DNA of 37,840 bases from an uncultured Oscillospiraceae bacterium (GTDB taxonomy: Bacteria > Bacillota > Clostridia > Oscillospirales > Oscillospiraceae). The DNA lies in contig CALXCQ010000142.1 of assembly GCA_944386835.1 (NCBI GenBank), forward strand, positions 1 to 37,840, written 5' to 3'. Every line of letters begins with the position of its first letter. Position 1 is the first letter of the stretch. Both the position numbers and the translations under genes were made by a program. Of this stretch, positions 1-7,314 are shown piece after piece. The notes under the pieces are model-generated. The model searched no databases, was not told the DNA's origin, and was given only the letters and a program-made list of their open reading frames with translations.

Positions 1-131
1 CCTACGGGAGGGCTTTGCAGCTATTATGCAGAAAGAGGGGGCATTTTGGTAGGTTTTGAGGCGGAAGTATCCAGATGAACCATTGGATATCTTGGATCTT
101 TAGCCACCAAAGGGGAAACCTGGGAGCGCGG
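1..131. other. No clear gene; possible tail of an upstream CDS
   Basis: Two plus-strand frames are open from the left edge. One runs to a TAG at about 50-52 and the other to a TGA at 76-78, so either could be the last codons of a gene cut by the window edge. They are too short to identify a family. The rest, up to the promoter at 132, shows no convincing hairpin or ribosome-binding site. Confidence 0.3.
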
Positions 132-160
132 TTGACATCCATTGTAGAATATGGCATAAT
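132..160 (+). promoter_or_regulatory. Strong sigma-A promoter of the lrgAB leader
   Basis: A perfect TTGACA (132-137) is followed after exactly 17 bases by CATAAT (155-160), with a TG one base before the -10 (extended -10). Transcription should begin near 167. The first good start codon downstream is at 501, so the transcript would carry a leader of about 330 bases that includes an intrinsic terminator at 356-398. Confidence 0.75.
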
Positions 161-166
161 AACTCC

Positions 167-355
167 ATTCAAAATGGGAGATCGCGGGAAATATCAGACG
201 GCATTATGTTAAAAATAGTAGGAAATTCAACAGATTCCGGAAAGGGACTGTGAAATTCTCAATGGAATTCCTGGCTTTGGATACAGGCTCCTCCGTATCG
301 GAAAAAGCGGGTTAGAAGTGTAAGCTTTGTCAGTACCGATTGCCTGTGGGATTGT
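167..355 (+). promoter_or_regulatory. Structured 5' leader, candidate riboswitch or attenuator
   Basis: This is the transcribed leader between the promoter and the terminator. Local hairpins visible by eye include AATTC 254-258 with GAATT 265-269, CCTG 270-273 with CAGG 284-287, and ATCGG 297-301 with CCGAT 336-340 enclosing AAAGC 304-308 with GCTTT 324-328. Bases 240-248 can pair with 358-366 (nine pairs, two of them G-U), which would break the terminator stem. No known riboswitch consensus (T-box, TPP, SAM, purine, fluoride) was recognised. Confidence 0.45.
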
Positions 356-398
356 CCGTCTCTTTTGATACAGAATATCGGAAAGAGACGGAGTTTTT
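356..398 (+). terminator. Intrinsic terminator in the lrgAB leader
   Basis: A perfect 10-base stem (CCGTCTCTTT 356-365 with AAAGAGACGG 382-391) closes a 16-base loop and is followed by AGTTTTT. It lies inside the leader upstream of lrgA, so it either ends a small RNA or works as an attenuator. Confidence 0.8.
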
Positions 399-500
399 AT
401 GGCAATCGCGGAGGGCAGGGATAAGTTTTGGAATCCTGTCACAGATTCTGTGGAAATGTTTCTACTGAGGTTTTCCTTGCCAACTATAGAGGTGAGTTAT

Positions 501-911
501 TTGAAATACCTTGGTCAAATGGCAATTATTGGAGGCATCTCTTTTGTAGGAGAGGCGCTCAATCACCTGCTTCCTCTACCAATTCCAGGCAGTATTTATG
601 GCCTTGTTATTATGCTGTTGGGACTGGTTACAAAAGTGATACCGTTAAAAGCAGTGAAAAGTACGGGAAACTTTCTCATTAGTATTATGCCAATTATGTT
701 CATTGGCCCTACGGTAGGACTTATGGCCAGTTATGACGTCTACAAATCTTTTATTATCCCATTTGTGCTGATATCCCTCATTAGCACGGTAGCGGTCATG
801 GCAGTGACGGGACGAACGGCGCAATTTATTATTCGGATATCAGCCAGAATGAAGAATAAGCACCCAGAGAAATCTTCTGGACACAATAGGAAAGAAGGCG
901 GAGAAAGATGA
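501..911 (+). CDS. lrgA: LrgA/CidA-family holin-like membrane protein
   Basis: A 136-residue small integral membrane protein of the CidA/LrgA family, proposed as a holin/antiholin and, in several Firmicutes, as part of a pyruvate uptake/efflux system with LrgB. The family hallmark LPLPIPGSIYGL is at residues 24-35, and four hydrophobic segments cover most of the protein, with a basic hydrophilic tail. I chose the TTG at 501 because AGAGGTG lies at a good distance upstream and the protein then starts like other LrgA proteins. The in-frame ATG at 399 sits on the terminator tail with no ribosome-binding site. The stop overlaps the lrgB start by four bases, so the two are translationally coupled. 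Expression is probably controlled by the leader terminator at 356-398. Confidence 0.9.
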   Translation: MKYLGQMAIIGGISFVGEALNHLLPLPIPGSIYGLVIMLLGLVTKVIPLKAVKSTGNFLISIMPIMFIGPTVGLMASYDVYKSFIIPFVLISLISTVAVMAVTGRTAQFIIRISARMKNKHPEKSSGHNRKEGGER

Positions 912-1615
912 ACGAATTCTTTGCGAACGTGGCCTATTTTGGGGTTTTTCTAGGTTTGGCGACTTATTTATTCGGCATGTGGGTACAAAAAAAGTGTAAA
1001 TTGGCGGTGGCAAATCCGCTGCTTATCTCTGTAATTATCACAATTTGTTTTCTATTGTTGTTTGACGTTGACTATGAAACATTTCAGTATGGGAAAAACT
1101 ATACTGGTGCAGTAACATTTCAGAATTTACTGACTCCATGTACGGTATGCCTGGCAATCCCGCTTTATGAAAAGATACACCACTTAAAATCACATCCTGG
1201 CGCTATCCTGGGCGGAATTTTTGCGGGAGTGCTGACCAGCGCAGTATGTATTTTAGGGCTATCCATTCTCTTTGGGCTAACCCACGAACAATACGTGACT
1301 TTGCTGCCGAAATCGATCACAACGGCAATGGCTATGGGCGTTACCGAAGAGTTGGGGGGAATTCCGGTTGTTACAGTAGCGGCTGTATCGATTACAGGAA
1401 TTGGCGGCAATGTGATGGCAGTTGCGGTTTTGAAACTTTTTCGTATTCGGGAACCGATTGCTAAAGGACTTGCTTGCGGTACGGCTGCCCATGCCATTGG
1501 CACAGCGAAAGCTCATGAATTGGGAGAATTAGAGGAGGCTATGAGTGGCCTTGCAATTGCAATTGCCGGACTGATGACAGTGGCAGTTGCCACAGCATTT
1601 TCCTATCTGTATTAA
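908..1615 (+). CDS. lrgB: LrgB-family membrane protein
   Basis: A 235-residue polytopic membrane protein of the LrgB/CidB family, the partner of LrgA. Family motifs are visible: LLPKSITTAMAMGVTEELGG in the middle, and the C-terminal block with GTAAHAIGTAKA, followed by a hydrophobic final helix (SGLAIAIAGLMT). Length matches the family (about 230). It overlaps lrgA by ATGA (908-911), the classic sign of coupled translation. In B. subtilis and streptococci such pairs move pyruvate, while in staphylococci they modulate autolysis. The sequence cannot tell which role applies. A strong bidirectional terminator follows. Confidence 0.93.
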   Translation: MNEFFANVAYFGVFLGLATYLFGMWVQKKCKLAVANPLLISVIITICFLLLFDVDYETFQYGKNYTGAVTFQNLLTPCTVCLAIPLYEKIHHLKSHPGAILGGIFAGVLTSAVCILGLSILFGLTHEQYVTLLPKSITTAMAMGVTEELGGIPVVTVAAVSITGIGGNVMAVAVLKLFRIREPIAKGLACGTAAHAIGTAKAHELGELEEAMSGLAIAIAGLMTVAVATAFSYLY

Positions 1616-1633
1616 ATACCAGCCGATAAAGAG

Positions 1634-1667
1634 AAAAAAGTGCAACCGATACCGGTTGCACTTTTTT
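1634..1667. terminator. Bidirectional terminator after lrgB
   Basis: A perfect 15-base-pair stem (1634-1648 with 1653-1667) with a 4-base loop, A-rich on the left arm and T-rich on the right. It begins 19 bases after the lrgB stop and can end transcription from either side. Confidence 0.9.
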
Positions 1668-2077
1668 AAAATTGCGATATGCAGTTTCGCTCACATAATA
1701 CAAGGGAAGGTAAAATTTCACAGATAATGAGATACGGTTCCTGGAAGTATTCCGCGGTGCAATCCCTGTAAAATACTTGCCTATAGGCATTTTCAGTTAG
1801 GGCTTTTGCCATATCTTTCAGGTGACTTTTATCGGCTATTTGAATTTTTCTGTTACACTATTTTTTAACAGGGTTTTAGCAAGCAATCAAGCACTCAGGC
1901 GTAATGCAAAGACGTAATTACGCAGACATAATGCAAAAACGTAATCAAGCGCAAGAATCAGAATTTACGATTTTGGTTCAGAAAATACGATAGGTTGCAT
2001 GTTCAGCACTAACGAGATTCGGTATGCATGGGACGCAAAATACGGGGCAGAAATATGTATGTAGGGAGAACGGAGAG
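1668..2077. repeat. Non-coding stretch with inverted and direct repeats
   Basis: No supported gene lies in these 410 bases. At 1745-1778 there is an inverted repeat (AAGTATT 1745-1751 with AATACTT 1772-1778). CTGTTA 1850-1855 and TAACAG 1866-1871 form a small hairpin. AATGCAAAGACGTAAT (1903-1918) recurs with one change at 1930-1945, and GCGTAAT/ATTACGC at 1899-1923 is inverted. The 1680-1790 stretch resembles a dispersed intergenic element, but no second copy was found in this window. Confidence 0.35.
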
Positions 2078-2491
2078 TCAATCCATGGAATCAATCAAAA
2101 TATTATCCGTTCCGTGAGCCTCAAATTCTGCAATGTATTCTTCCATACGAGCTACCAAAGCTTCGTAGTTTTCACTGGTGACCGGTTCATAATCCATGTC
2201 ACGGCGCGACAACTCTTCAGCCAGGATTTCGAAAAAAACAGTGTCTTCGTAATTCATAATGGCTTCGTGAATACCGCCGTCGGCGAAGGCGCGGGAAGGC
2301 ACTTTTTGCCCATTCCAAGTTTCAACCAGCGAGGCCATCCCATTTTTTTCACATAGTCCAAACAGCTTGCTTTCAATTTGGTCATAGTCCTCAATACGGT
2401 CATGTCCACGGGTGGAATTTAAAATCCAGTTGCCAATATACACTAAATCTAACAGACGGCGGAATTCCTTGGCTGATAATTCAATGTTCAC
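2078..2491 (-). CDS. Unrecognised 137-residue acidic protein
   Basis: I do not recognise the family. The product is soluble-looking, rich in Glu and Asp and helical in character, with no signal peptide, membrane segment or Cys cluster. It has conserved-looking stretches such as FRRLLDLVYIGNW near the N-terminus and ESKLFGLCEKNG in the middle. I chose the GTG at 2491 because a strong AGGAAGGGGGG lies at the right distance on the minus strand; the earlier in-frame GTG at 2512 lacks one. It is transcribed divergently from ddl behind its own good promoter (2516-2544) and seems monocistronic. Codon use matches the chromosomal genes around it. It may be a small conserved clostridial hypothetical. 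Confidence 0.7.
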   Translation of the reverse strand: MNIELSAKEFRRLLDLVYIGNWILNSTRGHDRIEDYDQIESKLFGLCEKNGMASLVETWNGQKVPSRAFADGGIHEAIMNYEDTVFFEILAEELSRRDMDYEPVTSENYEALVARMEEYIAEFEAHGTDNILIDSMD

Positions 2492-2515
2492 GTTACGGCC
2501 CCCCTTCCTCACTCC

Positions 2516-2544
2516 ATTATATACGGGTTATTGGTGAATTTCCA
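2516..2544 (-). promoter_or_regulatory. Promoter of the 2078-2491 gene
   Basis: On the minus strand TGGAAA (2544-2539) is followed after 17 bases by a perfect TATAAT (2521-2516). The predicted start of transcription is about 18 bases before the GTG. Confidence 0.6.
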
Positions 2545-2578
2545 CTGCAAAAATTAGTACAATTTGTGAATTTTTTAC

Positions 2579-2607
2579 TTGTGTTACAGAGGTATTTGGC
2601 ATATAGT
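2579..2607 (+). promoter_or_regulatory. Possible promoter of the ddl operon
   Basis: TTGTGT (2579-2584), a 17-base spacer and TATAGT (2602-2607) lie 43 bases before the TTG start of ddl. The -35 matches consensus only moderately. Confidence 0.45.
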
Positions 2608-2649
2608 ATAGAAAGCACTTTAGACTCCAATGGAAATGAGGGTATCATT

Positions 2650-3711
2650 TTGAAAAAACTCAGCGTATGTGTCCTATTTGGTGGTATGTCGCCAGAGCAT
2701 GAGGTATCTCTTCGCTCAGCGGAATTTGTGCTGAACAATTTAGACCCTGAACGCTATCATGTTTTTCCCGTCGGTATTACGAAAGAGGGAGATTGGATTT
2801 TATTCGGGGGTACAGACTATCGTATGCTGCCGGCTGGTACCTGGCAGAACTGTGAGCAGAACCGCAGAGCGACAATTTCACCGGTCCGGGGACAAGGGCT
2901 TCTCAGCTTTGAAGGAGACTGTGTTGTAAGGGAACATATCGATGTAGTTTTTCCTGTATTACATGGTGAAAATGGGGAAGATGGTTCTATTCAAGGTCTT
3001 ATGCAGTTGGCAGGGATTTGCTGTGTGGGCTCCATGGTGGCAGCTTCGGCGGCAGCAATGGATAAGGCCATGACAAAACTGGTAGCCGATAAAATTGGGA
3101 TTCGCCAGGCAAAATGGCAGATAGTGCTAAAGGAGAATCTGGAGAAAAATGAGGACGCCCTTCTGAGAAAACTGGAGGGAATGTTTGAATATCCGGTATT
3201 TGTTAAACCGGCAAGGACTGGTTCCTCTGTAGGCGTATCAAAGGCCCGGAATCGTGATCAGCTGCTTTCGGCTCTGCACAAAGCAATGGAGTTTGACACA
3301 AAAATTTTAGTTGAGGAATTTATTGAAGGGCAGGAAGTGGAAGTAGCTGTACTTGGCAATGAAATACCGGCGGCTTCAGGGTGCGGCGAAATCGAGGCTG
3401 GTGCAGACTTTTACGATTATGAGGCGAAATATATTTCCGATACTTCCCGTTTATATATCCCCGCTCGAATTTCTGAGGAGACGGCAGAAGAAATCCGGGA
3501 AACGGCAATTCGCATTTATGAAGCCTTGGGATGCCGAGGGCTTTCAAGAGTGGACTTTTTTGTACGGTTTAAAGAGCAAGAAGTGGTATTTAACGAGATT
3601 AATACCCTCCCTGGCTTCACCTCTATTTCTATGTACCCAAGGCTTTTTGAGGCCAGTGGCATTTCCAATCGGGAACTCATTGATACCTTGATTCGGCTGG
3701 CAATGGAGTAA
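2650..3711 (+). CDS. ddl: D-alanine--D-alanine ligase
   Basis: A 353-residue cytoplasmic ATP-grasp ligase that joins two D-alanines with ATP; the dipeptide is the MurF substrate. Visible motifs are LFGGMSPEHEVSL near the N-terminus, FPVLHGENGEDGSIQGL, an ATP-grasp VKPARTGSSVGVSK, and NEINTLPGFT at the metal site. The omega-loop reads FYDYEAKY (about residues 254-261), with the tyrosine typical of D-Ala-D-Ala rather than D-lactate ligases. I chose the TTG at 2650 because GAGGG (2638-2642) is 7 bases upstream; the in-frame ATG at 2566 lies upstream of the likely promoter. The next gene begins 21 bases after the stop, so they form an operon. It works with murF in the dcw cluster further right. 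Confidence 0.95.
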   Translation: MKKLSVCVLFGGMSPEHEVSLRSAEFVLNNLDPERYHVFPVGITKEGDWILFGGTDYRMLPAGTWQNCEQNRRATISPVRGQGLLSFEGDCVVREHIDVVFPVLHGENGEDGSIQGLMQLAGICCVGSMVAASAAAMDKAMTKLVADKIGIRQAKWQIVLKENLEKNEDALLRKLEGMFEYPVFVKPARTGSSVGVSKARNRDQLLSALHKAMEFDTKILVEEFIEGQEVEVAVLGNEIPAASGCGEIEAGADFYDYEAKYISDTSRLYIPARISEETAEEIRETAIRIYEALGCRGLSRVDFFVRFKEQEVVFNEINTLPGFTSISMYPRLFEASGISNRELIDTLIRLAME

Positions 3712-3732
3712 GGACAACATTGAGAGGTTTTC

Positions 3733-4164
3733 ATGGAAAAGGAAGTTTTAATTTCTCTGAAGGGAACTCAGAATCTAAAAGGGGAGGAGCCCCAAATAAT
3801 TGAGCTGGTAACTACGGGCACTATGCGAAAACAAGAGGAAGGCTTTTTGATCTCTTATCAAGAAAGCGAAATGACTGGCCTGGAAGGCGTTGTGACGACC
3901 TTTGAGGTGGAGAAAAATCGGATTTCCTTGCGCAGAGAGGGCGCAGTGCGCTCAGAAATGGTTTTTGAGGAAGGTCACAAAAATGAATCGTTATACGATG
4001 TGGGATTTGGTGCGCTTCTTTTAGGTGTGACCGCGAAGCAAGTCCGGTCCGATTTATCTGAGTGCGGGGGTATTTTCCATTTTTCCTATGACATTGAAGT
4101 GGAACACATTCCTATGGGGTATAATACCTATCATGTGGAAGTGCATGAACCTCTAAAAACATAG
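3733..4164 (+). CDS. DUF1934 (YwiB-like) protein
   Basis: A 143-residue protein of the DUF1934/YwiB family, a small calycin-like beta-barrel of unknown function. The pattern of alternating strands, the acidic N-terminal half and the C-terminal FHFSYDIEVEH...NTYHVEVHE fit the family and its length. In Bacillus, ywiB is the neighbour of argS; here it converges with argS and shares one bidirectional terminator with it. It follows ddl by 21 bases, with GAGAGG as ribosome-binding site. The link to arginyl-tRNA synthetase is conserved context only; no reaction can be assigned. Confidence 0.82.
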   Translation: MEKEVLISLKGTQNLKGEEPQIIELVTTGTMRKQEEGFLISYQESEMTGLEGVVTTFEVEKNRISLRREGAVRSEMVFEEGHKNESLYDVGFGALLLGVTAKQVRSDLSECGGIFHFSYDIEVEHIPMGYNTYHVEVHEPLKT

Positions 4165-4202
4165 AAAAAAGTCAGGCGATGATTTCATCGCCTGACTTTT
4201 TT
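4165..4202. terminator. Shared bidirectional terminator between YwiB-like gene and argS
   Basis: An 18-base-pair perfect stem (4165-4182 with 4185-4202) flanked by A and T runs. Its right edge overlaps the argS stop codon on the minus strand, so it serves both converging genes. Confidence 0.9.
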
Positions 4203-5959
4203 TACATTTTTTCGGGAGCAGAAAAGCCAAGAAGTTGGATACAAGTTTCCAGGACCAATTTTGCAAGGTGAATCAATGCAATATACCCGGATTTCTTTTC
4301 TGGATCTGGCTCAGACAAAATCTTTGTCTCGTGGTAAAATTTATTGGCGGCCCCAGCTAACTCATAAATATAGGAGCACAGAACATTTGGTGCAGAATCT
4401 CGGTAAGCAAGTTGTACAAAGTCAGAGAACCGGCTAAGAATCAGCATCAGATCCTTTTCATACTGGGAACTGGCAGGAACCAGTCTGGCAGCGGAGACAT
4501 CTCCGTCATATTTTGAAAGGATAGATTTGATTCGGACGATGGTGTAGAGAATATAGGGTCCGGTATTTCCTTCGAATGCAGAGAAGCGATCCAAATCAAA
4601 AATATAGTCTTTCGTAGCCTGGTTGGAAAGATCGCCATATTTTAAGGCAGCCATTGCAATCAAACGTGCAGTATCATCGATACAATCTTGAGAGACAATT
4701 TGATTTTCAGCAATTTTTTTGGCAACAAATTCTGTAATTTCTTTGGTAAGGGCTTCTAACCGCATTACACCACCCTCACGGGTCTTGAAGGGTTTTCCGT
4801 CTTTTCCATTCATGGTTCCAAAGCCTAAAAATTGCAGCCGTGTTTCCGGCCGAATAATACCGGATTTCCGAGCGACTCGGAAGACTTGTTCAAAATGGAG
4901 ACTTTTCCGTTTGTCTACAACATAGAGTATTTTATCTGGATGAAAATCTTTTTCGCGCTGAACCAGCGTTGCCAAATCGGTTGTAGCATAAAGAGCGGCG
5001 CCAACAGACTTGACTAAGATACAAGGAGGAACTTCCTTTGTATCGGACGGCTCAGAGACGTCTACAACCAGGGCACCCTCACTCTGTTTTGCCAGCCCTT
5101 TTTCCTGAAGCATTTGCAGCATGGAAGCAATATAAGGTTGAGCATCACTTTCCCCCAGCCAAGCATCAAACTCCACGTCAAGATTGGCATAGTTCTTTTT
5201 GAGGTCCGCTACAGAGACGTTCATAATTTGTTTCCAGAGAGCGGTATAGCCTGGATGTCCGTTTTGTAATTGGTATGTGGCATTATGAGCTTTTTGCGCA
5301 AATGTCTCATCCACTTTGGCTTTTGCACTGGCAGTTGGATAAATCTCCTCCAACTGCGAAATGGTAAACGGTGCAGCATCCGGGTATGCGCCGGTATGGG
5401 TATCTGCAAAATAGGGTAAGTCAGGCATACGCTCTTGAACTTCCGCAATGATTAACCCCATCTGTAGACCCCAATCGCCCATATGGATGTCGCCGATTAC
5501 CGTATTGCCAAAATAACGGTAAATCCGTTTGATACTTTCTCCAATAATTGCAGAACGCAAATGGCCAATGTGTAAAGGTTTGGCCACATTGGGCCCACCA
5601 TAATCGATGATAATCGTTTTGGGCTGTGTATCCGCCGGAACTCCAAAATGCGCGGATTGGGCCATTTGTTGCAAGTAGCTCTGTAAAAAAAGAGGGGACA
5701 GGGTGAGATTTAAAAAGCCGGGACGGATTGCTTCTACCCGGGAAAAATTCTGACTCTCAGCTAGCTGAGTGGCCACTACTTCTGCAATTTCCATCGGTGC
5801 TTTTTTATACTGTTTGGCAGCTGCAAGCGCACCGTTGCACTGATACTCGCAAAGGTCAGGGCGGTTAGAAACTGTGACTCTACCATAGTTCGCATCAAAA
5901 CCAGCTTGCGCAAAGGCCTGGGCTACTTGAGTGGAAATAAGATCCACCAATTTTTCCAT
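4202..5959 (-). CDS. argS: Arginyl-tRNA synthetase
   Basis: A 585-residue class I aminoacyl-tRNA synthetase that charges tRNA-Arg. The N-terminal Add-1 domain (about residues 1-100) is followed by the signature GGPNVAKPLHIGHLRS at 121-136 (HIGH at 130-133). The second class I motif is degenerate (around GKPFKTREGG), as is usual in ArgRS. The C-terminal third is the helical anticodon-binding DALR domain ending in LLGFSAPEKM. Its AAGGA ribosome-binding site is about 10 bases before ATG 5959. It has its own promoter in the gap after spmB, and no T-box leader fits in that 84-base space. Confidence 0.97.
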   Translation of the reverse strand: MEKLVDLISTQVAQAFAQAGFDANYGRVTVSNRPDLCEYQCNGALAAAKQYKKAPMEIAEVVATQLAESQNFSRVEAIRPGFLNLTLSPLFLQSYLQQMAQSAHFGVPADTQPKTIIIDYGGPNVAKPLHIGHLRSAIIGESIKRIYRYFGNTVIGDIHMGDWGLQMGLIIAEVQERMPDLPYFADTHTGAYPDAAPFTISQLEEIYPTASAKAKVDETFAQKAHNATYQLQNGHPGYTALWKQIMNVSVADLKKNYANLDVEFDAWLGESDAQPYIASMLQMLQEKGLAKQSEGALVVDVSEPSDTKEVPPCILVKSVGAALYATTDLATLVQREKDFHPDKILYVVDKRKSLHFEQVFRVARKSGIIRPETRLQFLGFGTMNGKDGKPFKTREGGVMRLEALTKEITEFVAKKIAENQIVSQDCIDDTARLIAMAALKYGDLSNQATKDYIFDLDRFSAFEGNTGPYILYTIVRIKSILSKYDGDVSAARLVPASSQYEKDLMLILSRFSDFVQLAYRDSAPNVLCSYIYELAGAANKFYHETKILSEPDPEKKSGYIALIHLAKLVLETCIQLLGFSAPEKM

Positions 5960-6003
5960 AGCAATGATTCCTTTCTCAACACAAATCTAAAATTCTACCC
6001 TTT

Positions 6004-6032
6004 ATCATAACAGAAAGGAATCTGCATGTACA
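6004..6032 (-). promoter_or_regulatory. Promoter of argS
   Basis: On the minus strand TGTACA (6032-6027), a 17-base spacer and TATGAT (6009-6004) precede argS by about 45 bases. No T-box-like leader is present. Confidence 0.55.
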
Positions 6033-6043
6033 GACTAAAAGTG

Positions 6044-6553
6044 TCAAAAGAACAGTTTTGTTGTGACAGACGCCATAAAAAAGCCAGTAAAATCTGCAAT
6101 TAATGCGGCTGGAATGGCATAACGGCTTTTTTCTATTTTGGCGGCACCAAAGTAGACGGCGATCGTATAAAAGGTTGTCTCTGTGGAGCCCAACATGATG
6201 GCAGCCGTACGACCGATTTGAGAGTTGACTCCATATGTCTGCATTAAATCGGCACCTACTGCTAAGGCAGCGCTCCCGCTGATGGGCCGAATGATCATGA
6301 GAGGTGCGGTTTCCGGAGGAATACCCAGAAAGTCAAACACAGGATACAGAAAACCGGCAAATTCATCAATGGCTCCGCTGGATCGGAGCATGTGGACTGC
6401 GGAAAGCAGCATAATAAGGGAGGGAATAATTGTAAAAACAATCCGCAGCCCGTTCTCGCCTCCTTTGATTAGGGCAGAGTAGACGTCTTGCTTTTTCCAT
6501 AAGCTGATGCAGGAGACAAGAACCATAATTCCAGGAATTAATAGGTCAATCAT
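6044..6553 (-). CDS. spmB: Spore maturation protein B
   Basis: A 169-residue membrane protein of the nucleoside-recognition (Gate) family. With SpmA it is needed for full dehydration of the spore core in Bacillus and Clostridium. Motifs seen are LRIVFTIIPSLIMLLSAV, the RPISGSAALA block and LGSTETTFYTIAVYFGA, in the usual SpmB order. I chose ATG 6553 because AGGAGG lies 9 bases upstream; a longer frame up to 6661 reads back into spmA without a ribosome-binding site. It overlaps spmA by 8 bases, so the two are translated together. B. subtilis SpmB is about 178 residues. The presence of the pair argues that the organism sporulates. Confidence 0.94.
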   Translation of the reverse strand: MIDLLIPGIMVLVSCISLWKKQDVYSALIKGGENGLRIVFTIIPSLIMLLSAVHMLRSSGAIDEFAGFLYPVFDFLGIPPETAPLMIIRPISGSAALAVGADLMQTYGVNSQIGRTAAIMLGSTETTFYTIAVYFGAAKIEKSRYAIPAALIADFTGFFMASVTTKLFF

Positions 6554-7130
6554 GGGGGAAAAACCTCCTGAGTATTTTCGCTGCCATAATACCAGCACCA
6601 ACTGAACATAAGGAAGTAAGCCAGACTGCGGGCAAAATATCAAAGGGGCTTGCAGCACCAAGACTGCTGCGAACCGCTGCGACCGTTGTAGGAATCAATT
6701 GGATGGAGGCGGTATTCATGACAATCAGAAGGCATAATTCGTCATTGGCGTAAGAAGTCGATGACAGTTCTTTCATGCGCCGAGTAGCAGCAATTCCCAA
6801 GGGTGTGGCGGCATTACCGAGTCCCAAAAGATTTGCTGACACATTGGCGCTGATTAGGTTTGCCGCCTTAGAGTCAGCATAGGAGCGGGGAAAAAGACGT
6901 TGCAAAACGGGACTCATGACGCGAGCGAGAAAAGAGGAAATCCCAGAATTCTCCATGACTACAGCCAGGCCACTCCACAGGCACAAGGGACCGGCGATGG
7001 ACAATCCCAGTGTTATGGCAGACGAAGCGCCTTCCAAAATGGCAGAGGACAGATTTGCCCCTGTTCCGTTCAGAAGGGAAACCAGAAGAGAAACGACTAC
7101 CATGCCAGTCCACAAATACGACATAATCAT
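6546..7130 (-). CDS. spmA: Spore maturation protein A
   Basis: A 194-residue membrane protein, the partner of SpmB in spore-core dehydration, also in the nucleoside-recognition Gate family. The family blocks SGLAVVMENSGISSFLARVM, ANVSANLLGLGNAATPLGI and CLLIVMNTASIQLIPTTV are clear. The start ATG 7130 has GGAGG 9 bases upstream. The gene sits behind a sigma-E-like promoter (7156-7184), which fits mother-cell expression; in B. subtilis spmAB is read in the sigma-E dacB operon. No dacB is next to it here. Confidence 0.95.
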   Translation of the reverse strand: MIMSYLWTGMVVVSLLVSLLNGTGANLSSAILEGASSAITLGLSIAGPLCLWSGLAVVMENSGISSFLARVMSPVLQRLFPRSYADSKAANLISANVSANLLGLGNAATPLGIAATRRMKELSSTSYANDELCLLIVMNTASIQLIPTTVAAVRSSLGAASPFDILPAVWLTSLCSVGAGIMAAKILRRFFPHD

Positions 7131-7155
7131 GGGAAACCACCTCCAAATCTAACAT

Positions 7156-7184
7156 ATGGTATGTGACTGCAGGTCAGGATATGA
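7156..7184 (-). promoter_or_regulatory. Sigma-E-like sporulation promoter of spmAB
   Basis: On the minus strand TCATATC (7184-7178), a 14-base spacer and CATACCAT (7163-7156) match the Bacillus sigma-E pattern (K-M-ATATT, about 14, CATACA-H-T) at all but two positions. It ends about 25 bases before the spmA start. No sigma-A promoter of comparable quality was seen here. Confidence 0.55.
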
Positions 7185-7238
7185 AGGAAAAATTAAGATG
7201 AAATGTATGATATTTTGGCAAATTTTGGGGGAAACTCG

Positions 7239-7267
7239 TTGACAAATTTCCGGCTTCTTGTTACTAT
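7239..7267 (+). promoter_or_regulatory. Sigma-A promoter of abrB
   Basis: A perfect TTGACA (7239-7244), a 17-base spacer and TACTAT (7262-7267) lie about 50 bases before the start codon. Transcription should begin near 7274. Confidence 0.8.
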
Positions 7268-7314
7268 GGTGTAAGTATTAGATGTGCGTGAGCACAAAGA
7301 GGAGTGTGAAAGCG

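Noticed and set aside
399-500. Longer LrgA with ATG at 399
   Set aside because: The ATG follows the terminator tail directly, has no ribosome-binding site, and adds a stretch unlike other LrgA proteins; TTG 501 has AGAGGTG.
3320-3691. Overlapping frames inside ddl on both strands
   Set aside because: Shadow frames of a well-recognised gene without their own ribosome-binding sites.
5960-6043. T-box leader for argS
   Set aside because: The gap is only 84 bases and holds no specifier stem, AGGGTGGNACCGCG-type box or terminator.
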